Shown piece by piece: positions 41,493 through 49,698 of a stretch of 64,000 nucleotides of DNA. The stretch's first letter is position 1. The number at the start of each line of letters is the position of its first letter. Below the pieces are notes generated by a model that saw nothing but the letters and a program-made list of their open reading frames with translations, did not search any database and had not been told where the DNA came from. Location of the stretch: the NCBI RefSeq assembly GCF_002079055.1, contig NC_047490.1:124001-188000 (forward strand), read 5' to 3'. The DNA comes from Saccharomyces paradoxus (taxonomy: Eukaryota; Ascomycota; Saccharomycetes; Saccharomycetales; Saccharomycetaceae). Position numbers and translations under genes: made by a program.

Positions 41493-42068
41493 ATGGAAAA
41501 TTTTGGATTAAAAGCACTCGTACCGCTGCTTAAACTAGAGGACAAAGAACTCTCAAGCACATACGACCATTCCATGACTTTAGGAGCGGACTTATCGTCA
41601 ATGCTATATTCTTTGGGTATTCCAAGAGATTCACAAGATCATAGGGTTCTCGATACTTTTCAATCACCATGGGCAGAAACATCTAGAAGCGAGGTAGAGC
41701 CCCGATTTTTCACACCGGAATCTTTCACCAACATCCCCGGCGTATTACAGTCCAATGTAACCCCACCATGTTTCAATTCCATACAAAATGATCAACAGCG
41801 TGTTGCCCTTTTCCAAGATGAAACTCTATTTTTTCTTTTCTATAAACACCCAGGTACAGTCATCCAAGAGCTTACGTATTTGGAGCTCAGGAAAAGAAAT
41901 TGGAGGTATCACAAGACGTTAAAGGCCTGGCTCACCAAGGACCCTATGATGGAACCTATTGTATCCGCCGATGGCCTAAGTGAAAGGGGGTCATACGTAT
42001 TTTTTGACCCACAAAGGTGGGAAAAGTGCCAAAGGGATTTCTTATTGTTTTATAATGCTATTATGTAA
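41493..42068 (+). CDS. CDC36: CCR4-NOT complex subunit Cdc36 (Not2)
   Basis: 191 residues, the S. cerevisiae length. The C-terminal NOT-box (about residues 90-190) contains LFFLFYKHPGT, LRKRNWRYHKTLKAW and GSYVFFDPQRWEK. The N-terminal part includes ADLSSMLYSLGIPRDSQDHRVL, which wraps on Not1. Cdc36 works with Not5 and Not1 in the CCR4-NOT deadenylase and transcription-regulatory complex, nuclear and cytoplasmic. Yeast Not2 is much shorter than animal CNOT2 because it lacks the long N-terminal extension; this protein has the same short form. Confidence 0.97.
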   Translation: MENFGLKALVPLLKLEDKELSSTYDHSMTLGADLSSMLYSLGIPRDSQDHRVLDTFQSPWAETSRSEVEPRFFTPESFTNIPGVLQSNVTPPCFNSIQNDQQRVALFQDETLFFLFYKHPGTVIQELTYLELRKRNWRYHKTLKAWLTKDPMMEPIVSADGLSERGSYVFFDPQRWEKCQRDFLLFYNAIM

Positions 42069-42191
42069 GTAGGCAGAGAAACGAAAGAAGTAAATAAATG
42101 TCATTTTATGTAAAGTGGTGTTTCAGAACTAAACAGAACGTCCACCTTTTTCTTTTTTTAAATTAGTTAATCGAGTGAACAGTGTGCTCAC

Positions 42192-44459
42192 CTAATTTTG
42201 CATGTGAGATTGGTTTTCGTACAATTCAACAATTTGATCAGAAGAGGTTGCATCTTCTACTCCCTTATCTTCTCTTATACGCAAAAATCTTGGAAATCTC
42301 AAAGATACGCCTTTATCAAAAGTTGCGCTACCTGCTTTATAAATAGGTGATAGGGAAAGGTCTGCAGTTAAAACTTCAAACAAAGTTGTAGGTTCAAACC
42401 ATACATCTGGTTCAGCACTCGAATCGAAAACAAACGTGGCTTTTGGTCCATCAATTATCGTTGGGGTCAACCTTTCGTGTAAGAGCTGCAACATTTCGTC
42501 AGAAAAGCCTGTCCCTATTTTGCAACAAGTTTCAAATTCTCCTGTATCTTGGTTGTAACATCCCAGAAGGAACCCACCGTACGTACCAGTCCTCTTTCCT
42601 CTACCGTAGTACGCCCCCAATACGCAAAGATCTAATGAATCTCCGACTCCTTCCAAGTAATCTTTTTTTAATTTCAACCAGTTTCTCGACCTTTTACTTG
42701 GTTCATAATGTGATTCAGGACCTTCCAACATTTTGACCATCAAACCTTCGCATGAGTGATTAACTGATTCATCAAGGAATTTTTGGAGTTCATCAAGATT
42801 GTTCGTTGTTATCTGAGTGGCGTATTGGAATTCCCCCGGAACAACTTTAGTAACCTTAGTTAAATATTCTCTTCTTTCCTTTAATGATTTATTTATCAGT
42901 CTTTCGTCGTTGTGGCAGAGTATATCAAATGCAAAGAGACAGACTTTTACTTTAACATCGTTCAATTCCACGTCTTTACGTTTTCTTGTGCTTAAAACTT
43001 GGAAAGGCAAAATTTTCCCCTGATCTTTGTCCCAAGCTACAGCTTCACAATCTAGAATCAAATTTTTGGTACTATCCAAGTCTTGAATAAAATCTGTTAT
43101 GTTGATTTCTGGATATCTCTCAGTCATATTTTCTCCATTTCTGGAATAAATCCTCATTGAACCGTCATTTAACAAATGCACTTGAGCCCTTTCACCATCA
43201 TACTTGTATTCTGACGTAAAAGTTTCGCCTTGAAATCTATCCAATACTTCATTAATTGCCTTAGTAGGCTTGGCCAACATGGGCTTTAACGGAATTCCCG
43301 GCTTTAGAGTGCAATATTTGTCCAAATTCATAATACCGTGTTCCAAACATGAGTTTATAACAATCTCATAGTTGGGCACCTGACAGAATGCGTCTCTAAT
43401 CTTTTGTTGAGCGCTTTCTAAGATATCCATGGGGATATCTTTGTCCGGAGAGTTTTCCCTATTCTCATCATGGAGCAAAAGGGCCTTCGACAGGGATATC
43501 AAGACAGTCTTTTCAGCAAGACCAATTCTCAGCTTTGACTCTAGCGATCTGATCAAAAATTTAGCCTCTACACCTTGACATGCAGTAAGCATTCTCTTGA
43601 TCAGCTTCATCTTTCTTAATTGCGAATCTTTACCTTGAGTCTTCGCAATAGTTCTAAGATTTTTGAAGACTTCACCGACGGTCAAAGGTTTGGGCTTAAA
43701 CATGGTAGGCTGGACATTTCTCGCGCCCATTGCTATTTCACCCAGATCCCCAATTTCCTTGTATTTGAGTTTGATTTGGCTCATAGATTTCCCGCAAGTT
43801 TCACTTATGGTTTTCATAAGGAGATTTTCTCCAAGGCCCAATTCCAAACCTGCTTCGTAATCAGGGCCCAATCTATTGATGAAAAGATATGTTGTAGGTA
43901 TTAAGTTCTTGGACGACTGCTTCATTATCTTTATGAAAAAATCGGAGCAGATTCTGATAATCTCTAAACGAGAAGATATGGCTTCTATCTTGTTAAAAAC
44001 CTCACAAACCTCAGAATAGGGGATATTAGATGAATAATGATCATTATCATTCGAGCCCAATGAGTCTTCGACCTCACATCCCAGCCCCTGAGATTGTTGC
44101 GGTGAATCAACAACACCAGAAGAGGGAGCAGATGATGGTAAAGAAGATGAATTGCTATCCATGGAGCTTGGAGCCACCGGCGTATGTGCAACAGCAATCT
44201 GTTTCAGTTTCTTGGTAGCGTATTCCTCTTCACCACTAACATCATCTATTCTATCTTCCAGCATATGTTTGGATGATTTCTTGGAAGAAGAAGTGCCTGC
44301 CGATGGCTTATTTTTCATGGAAGTAAAGAACCTAGCCAAAGTAGCTTGTTTAGGCTTCTTGCCGGCCGAGGAAGGTAATGAGGATGACATTAATAACGGC
44401 AATCTTGAGTTCAAGGGACGAGCAGATGAGGGAATAAAACCAGCCAGTAATCTTCGCAT
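42192..44459 (-). CDS. CDC9: DNA ligase I Cdc9
   Basis: 755 residues, identical in length to S. cerevisiae Cdc9. The catalytic lysine is Lys419 in the motif KYDGER, which is adenylated by ATP. A PCNA-interacting box, QATLARFF, is at residues 38-45. Two starts are conserved: Met1 opens an Arg/Ser-rich mitochondrial targeting sequence, and Met24 (codon 44390-44388, MSSSLPS) would give the nuclear form, as known in S. cerevisiae. The N-terminal 130 residues are disordered and Ser-rich; the DNA-binding, adenylation and OB-fold domains follow. It joins Okazaki fragments and seals repair nicks. Its promoter has MCB/SCB elements inside a long palindrome. Confidence 0.98.
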   Translation of the reverse strand: MRRLLAGFIPSSARPLNSRLPLLMSSSLPSSAGKKPKQATLARFFTSMKNKPSAGTSSSKKSSKHMLEDRIDDVSGEEEYATKKLKQIAVAHTPVAPSSMDSNSSSLPSSAPSSGVVDSPQQSQGLGCEVEDSLGSNDNDHYSSNIPYSEVCEVFNKIEAISSRLEIIRICSDFFIKIMKQSSKNLIPTTYLFINRLGPDYEAGLELGLGENLLMKTISETCGKSMSQIKLKYKEIGDLGEIAMGARNVQPTMFKPKPLTVGEVFKNLRTIAKTQGKDSQLRKMKLIKRMLTACQGVEAKFLIRSLESKLRIGLAEKTVLISLSKALLLHDENRENSPDKDIPMDILESAQQKIRDAFCQVPNYEIVINSCLEHGIMNLDKYCTLKPGIPLKPMLAKPTKAINEVLDRFQGETFTSEYKYDGERAQVHLLNDGSMRIYSRNGENMTERYPEINITDFIQDLDSTKNLILDCEAVAWDKDQGKILPFQVLSTRKRKDVELNDVKVKVCLFAFDILCHNDERLINKSLKERREYLTKVTKVVPGEFQYATQITTNNLDELQKFLDESVNHSCEGLMVKMLEGPESHYEPSKRSRNWLKLKKDYLEGVGDSLDLCVLGAYYGRGKRTGTYGGFLLGCYNQDTGEFETCCKIGTGFSDEMLQLLHERLTPTIIDGPKATFVFDSSAEPDVWFEPTTLFEVLTADLSLSPIYKAGSATFDKGVSLRFPRFLRIREDKGVEDATSSDQIVELYENQSHMQN

Positions 44460-44570
44460 GTAATTGATAAAACAACGACGTTAAAAGCTGCTTTATGAAT
44501 TTTCAAGGCCATTATTTCGACTGTCAAATAAGTATAGCGAAATGCAAACGCATGGCTTATTGCTGCTAAA

Positions 44571-44604
44571 TTTCACCTTAACGCGAAAACGCGTTAAGGT
44601 GAAA
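44571..44604. promoter_or_regulatory. Palindrome carrying MCB (ACGCGT) and SCB (CGCGAAA) in the CDC9 promoter
   Basis: Left arm 44571-44585 and right arm 44590-44604 are perfect 15-base reverse complements around an AAAA loop. ACGCGT, the MBF site, is at 44589-44594, and CGCGAAA, an SBF-type site, is at 44582-44588. They are about 125 bases upstream of the CDC9 start. CDC9 peaks at G1/S through MCB elements in S. cerevisiae. Confidence 0.75.
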
Positions 44605-44806
44605 AATTCCATCAGCCATCTCAGGTGGAAGAATACATTGAGGAAAGCGAAAAATATGATTGAGAACAAGTGCAATAGGGCAAGTGGCAGATATGAGAAT
44701 ACCTGTTGTTATTCTTAAGGAACAATTTACACGACTTTAGGCCGTTTGAAGTAAATGCTTTTGGAACCATAGCATCCTATAATTGCGGTTACGAAAGGAA
44801 ATCATC

Positions 44807-44813
44807 CGGGTAA
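44807..44813 (-). promoter_or_regulatory. Reb1-type site (CGGGTAA) upstream of ENT1
   Basis: CGGGTAA is the reverse complement of the Reb1 core TTACCCG, about 115 bases upstream of the ENT1 ATG, the usual place for a nucleosome-free-region factor. Motif match only. Confidence 0.45.
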
Positions 44814-44925
44814 TAGAGAAAACTTCTTTCAAATGACAAATAGGAGTTTCAAGAAATAGAAGAAAGAGCCGTTCGTATGAGTGCCAGGTATAGAAAGAAA
44901 GGGCTGAACAAGAGGTAAAAAGATC

Positions 44926-46302
44926 ATGTCGAAACAATTTGTCAGATCTGCGAAGAATCTGGTGAAAGGGTACTCCTCTACCCAGGTGCTGGTGAGAAAT
45001 GCAACGTCAAACGACAACCATCAAGTGTCCAAGGACTCTTTAATTGAGCTGGCTGAAAAGTCGTATGATAGCGCAGATTTTTTTGAAATCATGGATATGC
45101 TGGACAAGAGACTTAACGACAAGGGCAAATACTGGAGGCACATCGCAAAGGCCTTAACCGTAATAGACTATTTGATTAGGTTTGGTAGTGAGAACTGTGT
45201 TCTTTGGTGTAGAGAAAATTTGTACATTATCAAGACGTTGAAGGAATTCAGACACGAGGACGATGAGGGCGTAGATCAGGGTCAAATCGTAAGGGTTAAA
45301 GCTAAGGAATTGACTGCATTGCTATCCGATGACGAAAGACTAAATGAGGAAAGGAATATGAATATCAAGGGAAGAAACAGGAAAGGAAGAAGGAGAAGAG
45401 GAACTGGGCGCAGTGACGAGAAGGATGATGACTTACAAAGAGCTATTGATGCCAGCAGAATGACGGCGGAGGAAGACGAAAGAAGAAGAAAACAAGACGA
45501 GGATTATGAAACTGCTTTGCAATTGAGCAAAGAAGAAGAGGAGCTGAAAAGATTGCAAGATTTACAAAGAATGCAACAGCAGCAAGCCCAACAACAACAG
45601 CAACAACCTATGTACTATGATATCTTTGGTAACCCAATCACACCCGAGGAATATGCCCAATTTCAGTTGCAACAGCAACAACAACAACAGCAGCAGTTGC
45701 AACAGCAACCGATGTACTACGACGTATTCGGGAACCCTATAACACCCGAAGAACTAGCACAGTTTCAGCAACAACAACAACTACAACAACAACAACAACA
45801 GGAACAACAGTACTTCGCTTCTATGCAGCAGCAGCAACAGGGAATGCCCAACAACCCGTTTGCCAAGTCCGAACAAGAACCTAGTTCACAAAAACAGGAC
45901 CAACTAGCAACAACAGCTTCATCGTTGCAACAGCAACAACAAAAGCAACCAGAGCCACTAACTCAAAACAGGACAGGCAATCAATCAATCACGGACAAAT
46001 ACAGTAGATTAAACGAGCTACTGGCCGCGGGAACAGGCATTGACACATTCGGCAATGAAGGAGAGGCTCGTATTCCTGCTCAACACACGAAGACAGGGAC
46101 ATTCATTAATTCTCAAGGAACGGGCTATAGGCAAGTATCGAACGATCCAAATCATAATCCGTTTTTAAACAGTCAATATACAGGTTTACCAAGTACTAAC
46201 GTCGTACCAACACAGACAGGTTATGGCTTTGGTAACCAGCCTCAACAGCAATCTCAAAATAATGGCTCAAATAATCGGGGATATACTCTAATTGATTTAT
46301 GA
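44926..46302 (+). CDS. ENT1: Epsin Ent1 (endocytic clathrin adaptor)
   Basis: 458 residues (S. cerevisiae 454). The phosphoinositide-binding ENTH domain covers about 1-150. Two ubiquitin-interacting motifs follow, in DDLQRAIDASR near 167-177 and DYETALQLSKEEEE near 190-203. The middle is polyglutamine interrupted by two copies of PMYYD(I/V)FGNPITPEE near 227 and 264, an internal duplication. NPF motifs at NNPFAKS and HNPFLNS bind EH-domain proteins, and the C-terminal LIDL is a clathrin box. Ent1 recruits ubiquitinated cargo during endocytosis at the plasma membrane. The Gln tracts are the main source of length difference. Confidence 0.96.
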   Translation: MSKQFVRSAKNLVKGYSSTQVLVRNATSNDNHQVSKDSLIELAEKSYDSADFFEIMDMLDKRLNDKGKYWRHIAKALTVIDYLIRFGSENCVLWCRENLYIIKTLKEFRHEDDEGVDQGQIVRVKAKELTALLSDDERLNEERNMNIKGRNRKGRRRRGTGRSDEKDDDLQRAIDASRMTAEEDERRRKQDEDYETALQLSKEEEELKRLQDLQRMQQQQAQQQQQQPMYYDIFGNPITPEEYAQFQLQQQQQQQQQLQQQPMYYDVFGNPITPEELAQFQQQQQLQQQQQQEQQYFASMQQQQQGMPNNPFAKSEQEPSSQKQDQLATTASSLQQQQQKQPEPLTQNRTGNQSITDKYSRLNELLAAGTGIDTFGNEGEARIPAQHTKTGTFINSQGTGYRQVSNDPNHNPFLNSQYTGLPSTNVVPTQTGYGFGNQPQQQSQNNGSNNRGYTLIDL

Positions 46303-46585
46303 AGTAAGTACGCATTCCTAATCACATGAGCATTTCCTCGCATCGCATAATATATATATGGACTAAGTAATTTAATTATTTCACTGCACGTTTTCTGTAA
46401 ACGTCTAGTATAAAAATAAACTGTATATCTCTATGTGTAAGCACATGTTGGCTCGCTACAAAACTACTTTAATATATCCAACATAGTCCTGCTGGACGAC
46501 TGAAAGAAAAGGAAGCGATTTGCCTTTATTAGACATCTGGTGATACCTTACGTCTTTTTACGATTGTAACATAACCTGAATATCT

Positions 46586-46828
46586 CTACATATCCATCAG
46601 AAGAAGCCCAACAATACGCTCAAGATCTTGATGCGATAACTCTAAGGGGCCTTTATCATCATGTTTTCCGTTCATCTCCTTGTGAGATTGAAGTGATCGC
46701 AACGCCGCCTCTTCAATGAATATATCCAAATATTTCTGTATCATTGGTATTACTTCATCGGCAATTTTCATATCCTTCCCACTGTTATTTTGGCTGAGAA
46801 TTTTTACCAGCGCTTCCTTAGATAACAT
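46586..46828 (-). CDS. MHF2: Histone-fold protein Mhf2 (CENP-X / FANCM-associated)
   Basis: 80 residues from the ATG at 46828-46826 (MLSKEALVKI), the length of S. cerevisiae Mhf2; an upstream in-frame non-ATG start is ignored. The whole protein is one histone-fold of the CENP-X family: helix 1 LSKEALVKILSQ, a long central helix IADEVIPMIQKYLDIFIEEAALRSL, and the C-terminal helix LELSHQDLERIVGLLLMDM. With Mhf1 it forms the MHF complex that stimulates the Mph1 (FANCM) helicase at blocked replication forks, and also sits at kinetochores. Confidence 0.95.
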   Translation of the reverse strand: MLSKEALVKILSQNNSGKDMKIADEVIPMIQKYLDIFIEEAALRSLQSHKEMNGKHDDKGPLELSHQDLERIVGLLLMDM

Positions 46829-47640
46829 CACCAAAACTCCTTTGTTCACCTCTCATGTCCTTTCTCAGTGCAATAATGTAGATTCCAACACGTTTTTTTG
46901 TATGCTCGGTTATGGTATTTTGACCGAAAACAACAATTCCAGTCTTCCGCAAACATGAAGTAACGGAGCAGAGCAAAAAGTAATAGATGAATAATAATAA
47001 AATACATGTATTTTATTAATCAGTTAATTTATCTAAACAGTGTTATAGACATATATATCTATATATGAATACATATACACAGTATTAATATTCTTTCCTT
47101 GAGATTGCTCTCTATAAAAAAAAAAAAAACCTCGTAAAAAAAAAAACCCAAAAGAAGAAAGAATATTCAAAGAAAGTTTCATCTTGTCAGTTGAATGAAT
47201 AGTTTATTGTGAATTATAACAATAAAAAATTAGCTAAAAAAGCGAAAGTGTCGATGAAACTGGGCAAGTGCACCTGAGCTCTTGATATGGACGATAGTAT
47301 TGGTTACAACAATGACTGGTAAAAGAATGAAGCGGTTTGAGATAATTCTAAAAAAAAACAAAAAGAAATAATAAAGTGATAGTAATAAAAAACGGTGTGC
47401 AGATTAGGACAAAAAATTAGCACAGACGGTAAAGAAAAAAGGACAAAAAGTAATAAAAGGAGAGATAAAAATTTAAATTACGACTGATTTCTTGTTCAAT
47501 GTTAAATCAACAGTAAAAGTATGGTTACAGAGTAATGTAATTCACAATGGCGACTTGAAAAAAAAATATACAATAATGGACGACTAGGTCATAAAGAAAA
47601 AGTGTACCTCAACAATGGTTATCTTTTTCTCGAATATTCT
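46829..47640. other. MHF2 promoter and DHH1 3' region
   Basis: About 810 bases, the second-longest gap without a credible gene. Very AT-rich, with A-runs at about 47118-47129 and 47138-47148 and TATATATCTATATATG at about 47052-47067. It probably contains a long DHH1 3' untranslated region. I recognise no RNA gene. Short plus-strand frames are not credible. Confidence 0.55.
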
Positions 47641-49161
47641 TTAATACTGGGGCTGTGACTGACCTGGTGGCATCGCCATGAAATGTTCCTGCTGCGGAGG
47701 ATACCCTTGCTGCGAAGGCATTTGTGGTGGAGGGTAAGCTTGCTGTTGTTGATGCGGAGGAGGAACCATGAATTGTGGATGATGTTGCTGTGGAGGAATA
47801 GCGAATTGTTGCTGAGACGGTAATTGTTGTTGAGGTGCCGCCTGCTGATGATAGCTCTGTTGTTCTATTGGGAATGGGACAGGAACTGTTTCGTCATTTT
47901 CAGCCACATACAATGACTTATCGATAGTAGCCGGAATGGCTGCAATTTCGGTGCCCAATTCTTGTTCAATCTTATACAGGTTAAACCGATCATTCCAGTT
48001 AATCAAATTGATTGCCAAACCCAAGTGGCCAAATCTGCCGGATCTACCAATACGATGTAAATAAGTTTCTGCCGTTTTTGGGAAATCGAAATTAATAACG
48101 ACATTGACAGCTTGAATATCGATACCACGAGTCAACAAGTCGGAACAAACCAAGGTACGAACCTTACCTTGACGAAATTCGTGGAAAACTTTATTTCTTT
48201 CTTGTTGCTTCATTCTCGCATGAGAATAATAACAGGAATAACCTAAATCAGTAATTTTCTTGGCTAATAATTCGACACGGTTGGTAGAATTACAGAAAAT
48301 GATAGCTTGATTAATTTGAAGCTTAGAGAATAAAGTATTTAAACAATGTAGCTTTTGTCTTTCTTCCACAAAGGCATAGTATTGAGTAATACCCTTTAGG
48401 GTCAATTCTTCCATCAAGTTAATTTCGTAAGGCTTATGCAGATGTTTAACCATGAATTCCTTCACTGTCAATGGAAAAGTAGCACTAAATAATAAAGATT
48501 GATGGGTTGGAGGTAAGAAGGACAGAATCTGTTCAATTATTGTCTTGAAATCACGAGAAAGCATTTTATCAGCCTCATCCATGATAAATAAAGAACAATC
48601 AGATAGATCTGCTACTTTTCTTGAGGCCAAATCCAACACTCTACCAGGAGTACCAACCAAAATATGGACTGTTTCATTTAGTCTTAAAATATCGTCTCTC
48701 AGATTGGTACCACCAGTGGTCACCATGCATGAAATACCACAGTGTTTTCCCAATGTACGGACGACTTGGGAAGTTTGTAAAGCTAACTCTCTTGTGGGAA
48801 CCATGATCAAAGCCTGAATTTTATTCAACTTTGGCTTGACTTTCTCTAGTGTCGGAATAACAAATGCAGCTGTCTTACCTGTACCATTTTTGGCCCTTGC
48901 CAATATGTCCCTACCGGTTATTGCTACGGGTATGGCTTCTTCTTGAATAGGAGATGGCTTTTCAAAACCGGCCTCAAAAATACCCATTAACAGTTCTCTT
49001 TTCAAATAAAAATCCTCAAAAGTATTTCCCTTTGTATTCAAGACATCATCTGTCTGTGGTCTGGTATCCTTCTTAGGAATATTCAATGCAGTTTTCCAGT
49101 CCCGATCGAGATCTGTATTACTGTTATTATTAGTGCTGAAATTATTATTGATGGAACCCAT
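47641..49161 (-). CDS. DHH1: DEAD-box RNA helicase Dhh1
   Basis: 506 residues, the S. cerevisiae length. RecA domain 1 has the Q motif ([13 protein letters not shown]), motif I (AKNGTGKT, near residue 90), motif II DEAD (near 195) and motif III SAT. RecA domain 2 has motif V (RGIDIQAVN) and motif VI (HRIGRSGR). The C-terminal 80 residues are Gln/Pro-rich ([25 protein letters not shown]) and favour condensate formation. Dhh1 promotes mRNA decapping and translational repression in P-bodies together with Pat1, Edc3 and the CCR4-NOT complex, whose subunit Cdc36 is encoded about 6 kb away; that proximity is probably coincidental. Confidence 0.98.
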   Translation of the reverse strand: MGSINNNFSTNNNSNTDLDRDWKTALNIPKKDTRPQTDDVLNTKGNTFEDFYLKRELLMGIFEAGFEKPSPIQEEAIPVAITGRDILARAKNGTGKTAAFVIPTLEKVKPKLNKIQALIMVPTRELALQTSQVVRTLGKHCGISCMVTTGGTNLRDDILRLNETVHILVGTPGRVLDLASRKVADLSDCSLFIMDEADKMLSRDFKTIIEQILSFLPPTHQSLLFSATFPLTVKEFMVKHLHKPYEINLMEELTLKGITQYYAFVEERQKLHCLNTLFSKLQINQAIIFCNSTNRVELLAKKITDLGYSCYYSHARMKQQERNKVFHEFRQGKVRTLVCSDLLTRGIDIQAVNVVINFDFPKTAETYLHRIGRSGRFGHLGLAINLINWNDRFNLYKIEQELGTEIAAIPATIDKSLYVAENDETVPVPFPIEQQSYHQQAAPQQQLPSQQQFAIPPQQHHPQFMVPPPHQQQQAYPPPQMPSQQGYPPQQEHFMAMPPGQSQPQY

Positions 49162-49400
49162 TATTACTAGTTTCTTTCTTGTCGTATTCTAGGCCTGTGA
49201 TAAGTTATTATGCGAATGGCGATGCGGTTATGAAGAAATAAAAAGGATTTTCTGCGTCTATCTTTCTATTAGGAATAAAATATGACAATATTTACTATTA
49301 TTGTTGCTTTGTCGTACAATCCTTTATGAATGAAAATATTAAGTTTATGGTCTTAAAAGAATGTGGATGTAACAAAACTGATTACAATGATGAGAAATAA
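49162..49400. other. DHH1 5' region, first part of the DHH1-STE7 interval
   Basis: AT-rich promoter sequence upstream of DHH1. Together with 49533-49698 it forms a 537-base divergent interval that contains only the small ORF below. No motif is recognised with confidence. Confidence 0.45.
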
Positions 49401-49532
49401 ATGTACAATCAGAAACTAAACACTTTTATTGATATTGTCCTTCCCTTGCAAACCCCAATGTTACAATTGGCCATTAGTTTTAAGATTGTGTTGTCCTTTT
49501 TCTTACGAAATTTTTTTCCCTCCCTTTTTTGA
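49401..49532 (+). CDS. 43-codon conserved small ORF, YDL159W-A-like
   Basis: ATG at 49401 to TGA at 49530-49532 encodes 43 residues beginning [10 protein letters not shown] and ending FFPSLF. In S. cerevisiae a 43-codon ORF, YDL159W-A, is annotated at nearly the same distance (about 300 bases) upstream of STE7 and on the same strand, so an identical length here in a diverged species suggests selection on the frame. The product is hydrophobic in its second half ([19 protein letters not shown]) and could be a short membrane peptide. Alternatively it is a conserved promoter element that happens to be open, or a leader ORF affecting STE7. Function unknown. Confidence 0.55.
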   Translation: MYNQKLNTFIDIVLPLQTPMLQLAISFKIVLSFFLRNFFPSLF

Positions 49533-49698
49533 CCACTGCCCTCGTTATAAGTGATTCGTGGGGTAACAGCGACATCATACTACTATTGGCCCATCTAGTA
49601 AATTAGAAGATCAGCAAGTTATCGTGCAATGACAGTGTTCATAAGAAAACTGCATCGGTTTAAATCTGTTGTGCGGCGTGGTATATTGATTCTTGGTC

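Larger units (their letters stand above)
44460..44925. other. CDC9-ENT1 divergent intergenic region
   Basis: About 470 bases. It contains a perfect 15-bp inverted repeat with cell-cycle motifs on the CDC9 side and a Reb1-type site on the ENT1 side. Overlapping short minus-strand frames (44493-45017) correspond in place to doubtful ORFs annotated here in S. cerevisiae and are not called. Confidence 0.65.

Noticed and set aside
44493-45017. Small minus-strand frames between CDC9 and ENT1
   Set aside because: Short, promoter-overlapping and corresponding to the position of doubtful S. cerevisiae ORFs such as YDL162C.
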